DNA from: CAZTAO01 sp964611645 | Lineage (GTDB): Bacteria > Armatimonadota > UBA5829 | NCBI GenBank assembly: GCA_964611645.1 | Contig: CAZTAO010000118.1 | Location: 1 to 7,360, forward strand | Length of the DNA stretch: 7,360 nucleotides | Reading direction: 5' to 3' | Part shown: positions 4,679 to 7,360 of the stretch, piece by piece | Layout: every line of letters starts with the position of its first letter | Position numbering within the stretch: the first letter of the stretch is position 1 | The notes under the pieces: generated by a model | Databases searched by the model: none | What the model saw: only the letters and a program-made list of their open reading frames with translations | Told to the model about the DNA's origin: nothing | Made by a program: the position numbers and the translations under genes

Positions 4679-6850
4679 ATGCGCTTGTTGAGTAGATCCC
4701 TGCTTCTCGTCGTGACCATGTTTGTGATCTTGCTGTCTGCGCCAACGTTCGCTGCGGCGAAGAAGAAGCCGGCCAAAGTGGCCGCGCCCAAGACTTATCC
4801 ACCGTGCGTGTTCGGGCTGATTCCGGTGGCCGACGGCAATCCGAAATCCTCCGGATCGGGCTGGACGGTCAGCTATAACTTGGTGGATACCGCCGTTGTG
4901 TCTCTGATTCGCAAGAGCTCTACTCCACACTATGGCGCGATAATCGGCATAGTGCAGGGAAGCTACCGTCACAAGATCAAGCTAAAATCACCGCTGATGG
5001 TGTCCTCGAAGTGGGGGGAAGGCCGGGATCATACTCTGGCCAGAGACAGCGTGGAATTGGCGGTGTATTTCGAGTTGCGGCTGCGTCACTGGTCGGGGGC
5101 TGTGACCAAAGAGTGGCGCAAAGAGCCACTAGGCACGCTGCCGGGGAAGGGCAACGTGGGGGATGTTGACCGGGGAACAAAACCGCAGTCCGCGAGTTTC
5201 TCGGCGGCGGGCCTGAAGATATCCGGAGTGCCCGGCATCTCCTGGTCCAGCCACGACCAGCAGTACATTGTTTGCCGTGGGCCGAGCGGTCGCGCCTTGG
5301 CCGTGGAACTGCGGGCCAACTGGGACGCCTACGGTAACGGGTTCCTGGACCAGATAGAGCTTTTGGACCGCGATGCCTTGCCCCTCGCGATGCGGACATT
5401 CGCTCCCTACCGGCAACAAGCCAAGCAGGCGATGATGACAATGCTGAACAGCCTCCGCTGGAACAGCGCCGCCTTCGCCGGGCTCAAGCCCGGCCCGCCG
5501 GAGATTCCCACCGAGGCCACTATTCGCCTCGCCGTGAACGCCCTGACTACAATGGGCATCGGCCCCGTGGAGAAGGCCCTCTGCACGGTGCAAATGCCGG
5601 ACGGACGCAAGCTGACCGGCAACACTGGCGCCACCGGAGAGACAACCATCACCATTCCACTCCGCGACCCAAAATCCCCTATGCGTGTCAAGGTAGTGGC
5701 AGTCCAGGCGGATGCGGCAACCGCTTACTACGCAGGCGGCGTGCGCTACCCATCACTACTTCGCGCCGGTTGCCCTGCGATCTGGCCCACTGACCGCACC
5801 GTGGAACTGAAGCCGGCCACCAGCTTCGAGGGCGCTGCCGATGTTACCCTGCCACTCTGCGTGGTAGACGTTGGCATCAGCCAATGGAACAGCGTAACCA
5901 AGCAATCGACGCCGGCAAGCCTGCCGGTGATGATCAAAAACGCTGCGCAGAAGGCCGTTCTGCAAGCGGAGCCGGAAGTATTTCAGGCGACCGGGGAACT
6001 GCGCATGCTCATCCCACCGCGCGATATCTGGCAGATCGAGAACCTGAACATCGTGGCTTTCGACCGAGCCGACAAAGGCCGGCGCGACGCTGCTTTCGTG
6101 CCGGCGCCGGATGCCGGTGAGCCGGTCTCGGTCCAACTGGACGTGAACGATCTGGCCTGGCGCATTCAGCGTATGCGAGAGAGGCTGATTGCCTTGTTCA
6201 TGCCCATCGTAGGAGTGGAGCGCGCCAGCGACCTTGCCAACGTCCGGGTCAATTTCGTCACCGAATCCGGCGCGCGCTACCTTGACGGCGTGATTCAGCT
6301 CGAGCAGAGCTACGACCCCACCGACGACGGCCCGAGCGAGACACTGCTCCACGAGTGGTCGCACCACATTGCCGCAGTGCTCGCCCCAGACCCAGGTGTG
6401 GAGGGTCGAGTCGGCGGCGCGCACGAGCTATGGGGACGGGCGCAATATCGCGAGACCGCCTGGGATGAGGCCCGCGCGCACTTCCTTGCCCAGGAACTGG
6501 CTCGCGCATTTCGCGCCCCGCGCACTACCGACCTGTTACCTGCCCAAGCCACCGATGTCGCCAACCTACAGCCGCCCGATGGCGGCGGCGGCCAAGTCGA
6601 AGGCGTGATCGCAACGGCCCTCTTGGATCACTACCAACGCACCGGCTACGGTACACCGGACAGGGCACTGGCCGATTTCCTGGCGGTGGAAGGTGACGTA
6701 CGGCAACGGACAGGGCGTCCGCCCAGGACAGTGGAGGAGTTCATCAGTGGAAAGGCGGCCTATATGGACAGCCGCAAGGACACGCCCCCGGCCCAACGGC
6801 AGGACCTGGCCCCGCTGGCGGAACGATACCGTCTCCTGGCTGCTCCCTGA
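4679..6850 (+). CDS. Secreted putative zinc metallopeptidase with Ig-like domain
   Basis: The 723-residue protein begins with a Sec signal peptide: Arg2 and Arg6, hydrophobic core 8-20, cleavage likely after Ala25 or Ala27, then a Lys/Ala-rich linker. Residues about 40-260 form an uncharacterised beta-rich domain. Residues about 279-357 look like an Ig-like or carboxypeptidase-regulatory-like sandwich (VQMPDGRKLTGNTGATGETT). Residues 558-562 are HEWSH, an HExxH zincin motif in the context ETLLHEWSHHI. Glu597 in WDEARAHFLAQEL, 35 residues further on, is a fair third zinc ligand in gluzincin style. The rest is helical. It is presumably exported to the periplasm or outside. GGAGG (4664-4668) lies 10 nt before the ATG. 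I know no named family matching the whole length, and the catalytic role is inferred from the motif alone. The neighbours give no substrate hint. Confidence 0.85.
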   Translation: MRLLSRSLLLVVTMFVILLSAPTFAAAKKKPAKVAAPKTYPPCVFGLIPVADGNPKSSGSGWTVSYNLVDTAVVSLIRKSSTPHYGAIIGIVQGSYRHKIKLKSPLMVSSKWGEGRDHTLARDSVELAVYFELRLRHWSGAVTKEWRKEPLGTLPGKGNVGDVDRGTKPQSASFSAAGLKISGVPGISWSSHDQQYIVCRGPSGRALAVELRANWDAYGNGFLDQIELLDRDALPLAMRTFAPYRQQAKQAMMTMLNSLRWNSAAFAGLKPGPPEIPTEATIRLAVNALTTMGIGPVEKALCTVQMPDGRKLTGNTGATGETTITIPLRDPKSPMRVKVVAVQADAATAYYAGGVRYPSLLRAGCPAIWPTDRTVELKPATSFEGAADVTLPLCVVDVGISQWNSVTKQSTPASLPVMIKNAAQKAVLQAEPEVFQATGELRMLIPPRDIWQIENLNIVAFDRADKGRRDAAFVPAPDAGEPVSVQLDVNDLAWRIQRMRERLIALFMPIVGVERASDLANVRVNFVTESGARYLDGVIQLEQSYDPTDDGPSETLLHEWSHHIAAVLAPDPGVEGRVGGAHELWGRAQYRETAWDEARAHFLAQELARAFRAPRTTDLLPAQATDVANLQPPDGGGGQVEGVIATALLDHYQRTGYGTPDRALADFLAVEGDVRQRTGRPPRTVEEFISGKAAYMDSRKDTPPAQRQDLAPLAERYRLLAAP

Positions 6851-6900
6851 GCTGACTACGCGTAACCGGCTTGAGAGTGATGTTCCAGTCAACCAGCAGA

Positions 6901-7245
6901 TTATCGGAGCTTGCCTGTGACTATGTCTCGCACGGATAGGGCAAGAAGCCCGAGCACTCCGATGCATCCGGTCAGGAAGAATGGCAGGTCTTGGGTGTCT
7001 GTCGCGGTGCGGAAACCGTTCCACTGAATGAGTCCGCCGCCGTAGCTGGTCACATTCAGCCCATTTGTGACGACAATGATCACCACGACAATACAAGCCA
7101 GGAGGCCGACTACTCCCATCACCCGCCGCGCCACGCCGGCAAAGAGAGCGCCCAACGCCAGGGCTGCGGCAGTCACCAAAACGATCTGATACTCTTCGTT
7201 GAGCAGCGGCTGGGCTGTCGCGAGTATGGCGAATACCCCAGTCAC
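6901..7245 (-). CDS. Small multi-pass membrane protein, start uncertain
   Basis: The 114-residue protein from GTG 7245 has clear transmembrane segments at about 21-38, 43-60 and 87-105, and a partial hydrophobic stretch at 2-15. The open frame extends upstream of the GTG (reading VVLKRLAWWP just before it), which would complete a first membrane helix with a basic flank, but no ATG, GTG or TTG occurs there before the in-frame TAA at about 7337. The GTG has only a poor GGTGG, 3 nt away, as ribosome binding site. A loop of about 25 polar residues (NGLNVTSYGGG... region) separates helices three and four. I do not recognise a family; a structural or transport role cannot be assigned. It converges with the zincin gene, with 50 nt between the stops and no clear terminator in the gap. 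Confidence 0.6.
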   Translation of the reverse strand: MTGVFAILATAQPLLNEEYQIVLVTAAALALGALFAGVARRVMGVVGLLACIVVVIIVVTNGLNVTSYGGGLIQWNGFRTATDTQDLPFFLTGCIGVLGLLALSVRDIVTGKLR

Positions 7246-7282
7246 CGGCCACCAGGCCAGACGCTTCAGAACAACCGACCGG

Positions 7283-7306
7283 GCTTCGCGCCCGTGGGCG
7301 CGAAGC
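7283..7306. repeat. Perfect 11-bp hairpin upstream of the membrane protein gene
   Basis: GCTTCGCGCCC (7283-7293), GT, GGGCGCGAAGC (7296-7306) is a perfect inverted repeat with a 2-nt centre (in RNA about 10 bp with a tetraloop). No T-run follows on either strand. It may be the 3' hairpin of a gene lying to the right on the minus strand, or a dispersed extragenic palindrome. Confidence 0.55.
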
Positions 7307-7360
7307 TCTGGTGTTTGGCTATCTATGCGCGTATATTATGGCTGATGTGAGATGTTTTGT

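Noticed and set aside
5129..6424. Several long minus-strand frames inside the zincin gene
   Set aside because: These are shadows of a high-GC gene read in reverse. They have no recognisable domains or ribosome binding sites, while the forward frame has a signal peptide and an HEWSH motif.
6566..7252. 228-codon minus-strand frame across the end of the zincin gene and the membrane protein
   Set aside because: It overlaps the membrane protein in another frame on the same strand and is Arg/Pro-rich without motifs. The membrane-protein frame gives clean transmembrane segments.

Overview
The window is bacterial, about 57% GC, and mostly chromosomal in character. Start codons are strikingly mixed: of the nine intact-looking or partial genes only three begin with ATG, while GTG or TTG starts sit behind good Shine-Dalgarno sequences. 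A secreted protein with a Sec signal peptide, an OmpR-family response regulator, a glycine-rich RRM protein and an isolated GerE-type helix-turn-helix are compatible with a soil or water bacterium from a phylum such as Armatimonadota or Planctomycetota. That placement is a guess from style, not from any marker gene.

Layout. 1-500: the 3' end of a beta-sandwich (carbohydrate-binding-like) protein. 556-1885: two same-strand genes, a four-cysteine zinc-ribbon protein and a SEC-C metal-binding protein, 64 nt apart. 1886-2226: a gene-free stretch holding a sigma-70-like promoter with an inverted repeat lying over its -10 side, then a long leader. 2227-2544: a small RRM protein with a Gly/Arg/Ser tail, followed at 2558-2632 by a 75-nt element that folds into a three-way RNA junction only when read from the plus strand. 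2837-3538 (minus): an orphan response regulator with a clear promoter. It is divergent from a small plus-strand cassette, a 34-residue lysine-rich miniprotein (3800-3904) and a stand-alone LuxR/GerE DNA-binding domain (3923-4171), preceded by its own extended -10 promoter and a hairpin leader. 4235-4591 (minus): a recombinase-associated HTH protein without a canonical start, probably a remnant. 4679-6850: a secreted 723-residue protein with an Ig-like domain and an HEWSH zincin motif. Its promoter lies inside the recombinase-associated remnant. 6901-7245 (minus): a small membrane protein, convergent with the previous gene and possibly 5'-misdefined, with a perfect 11-bp hairpin upstream.

How the parts relate. 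Nothing here forms a recognisable pathway. The window reads as a set of short regulatory or accessory units: RNA binding, two kinds of transcription factor, two metal-binding small proteins and a secreted putative protease. The most unusual signals are non-coding: the 3' RNA element after the RRM gene, the operator-like palindrome before it, and a partly conserved block shared by the promoters of the miniprotein/LuxR cassette and of the secreted zincin. No tRNA, rRNA, CRISPR array or complete insertion sequence was seen.
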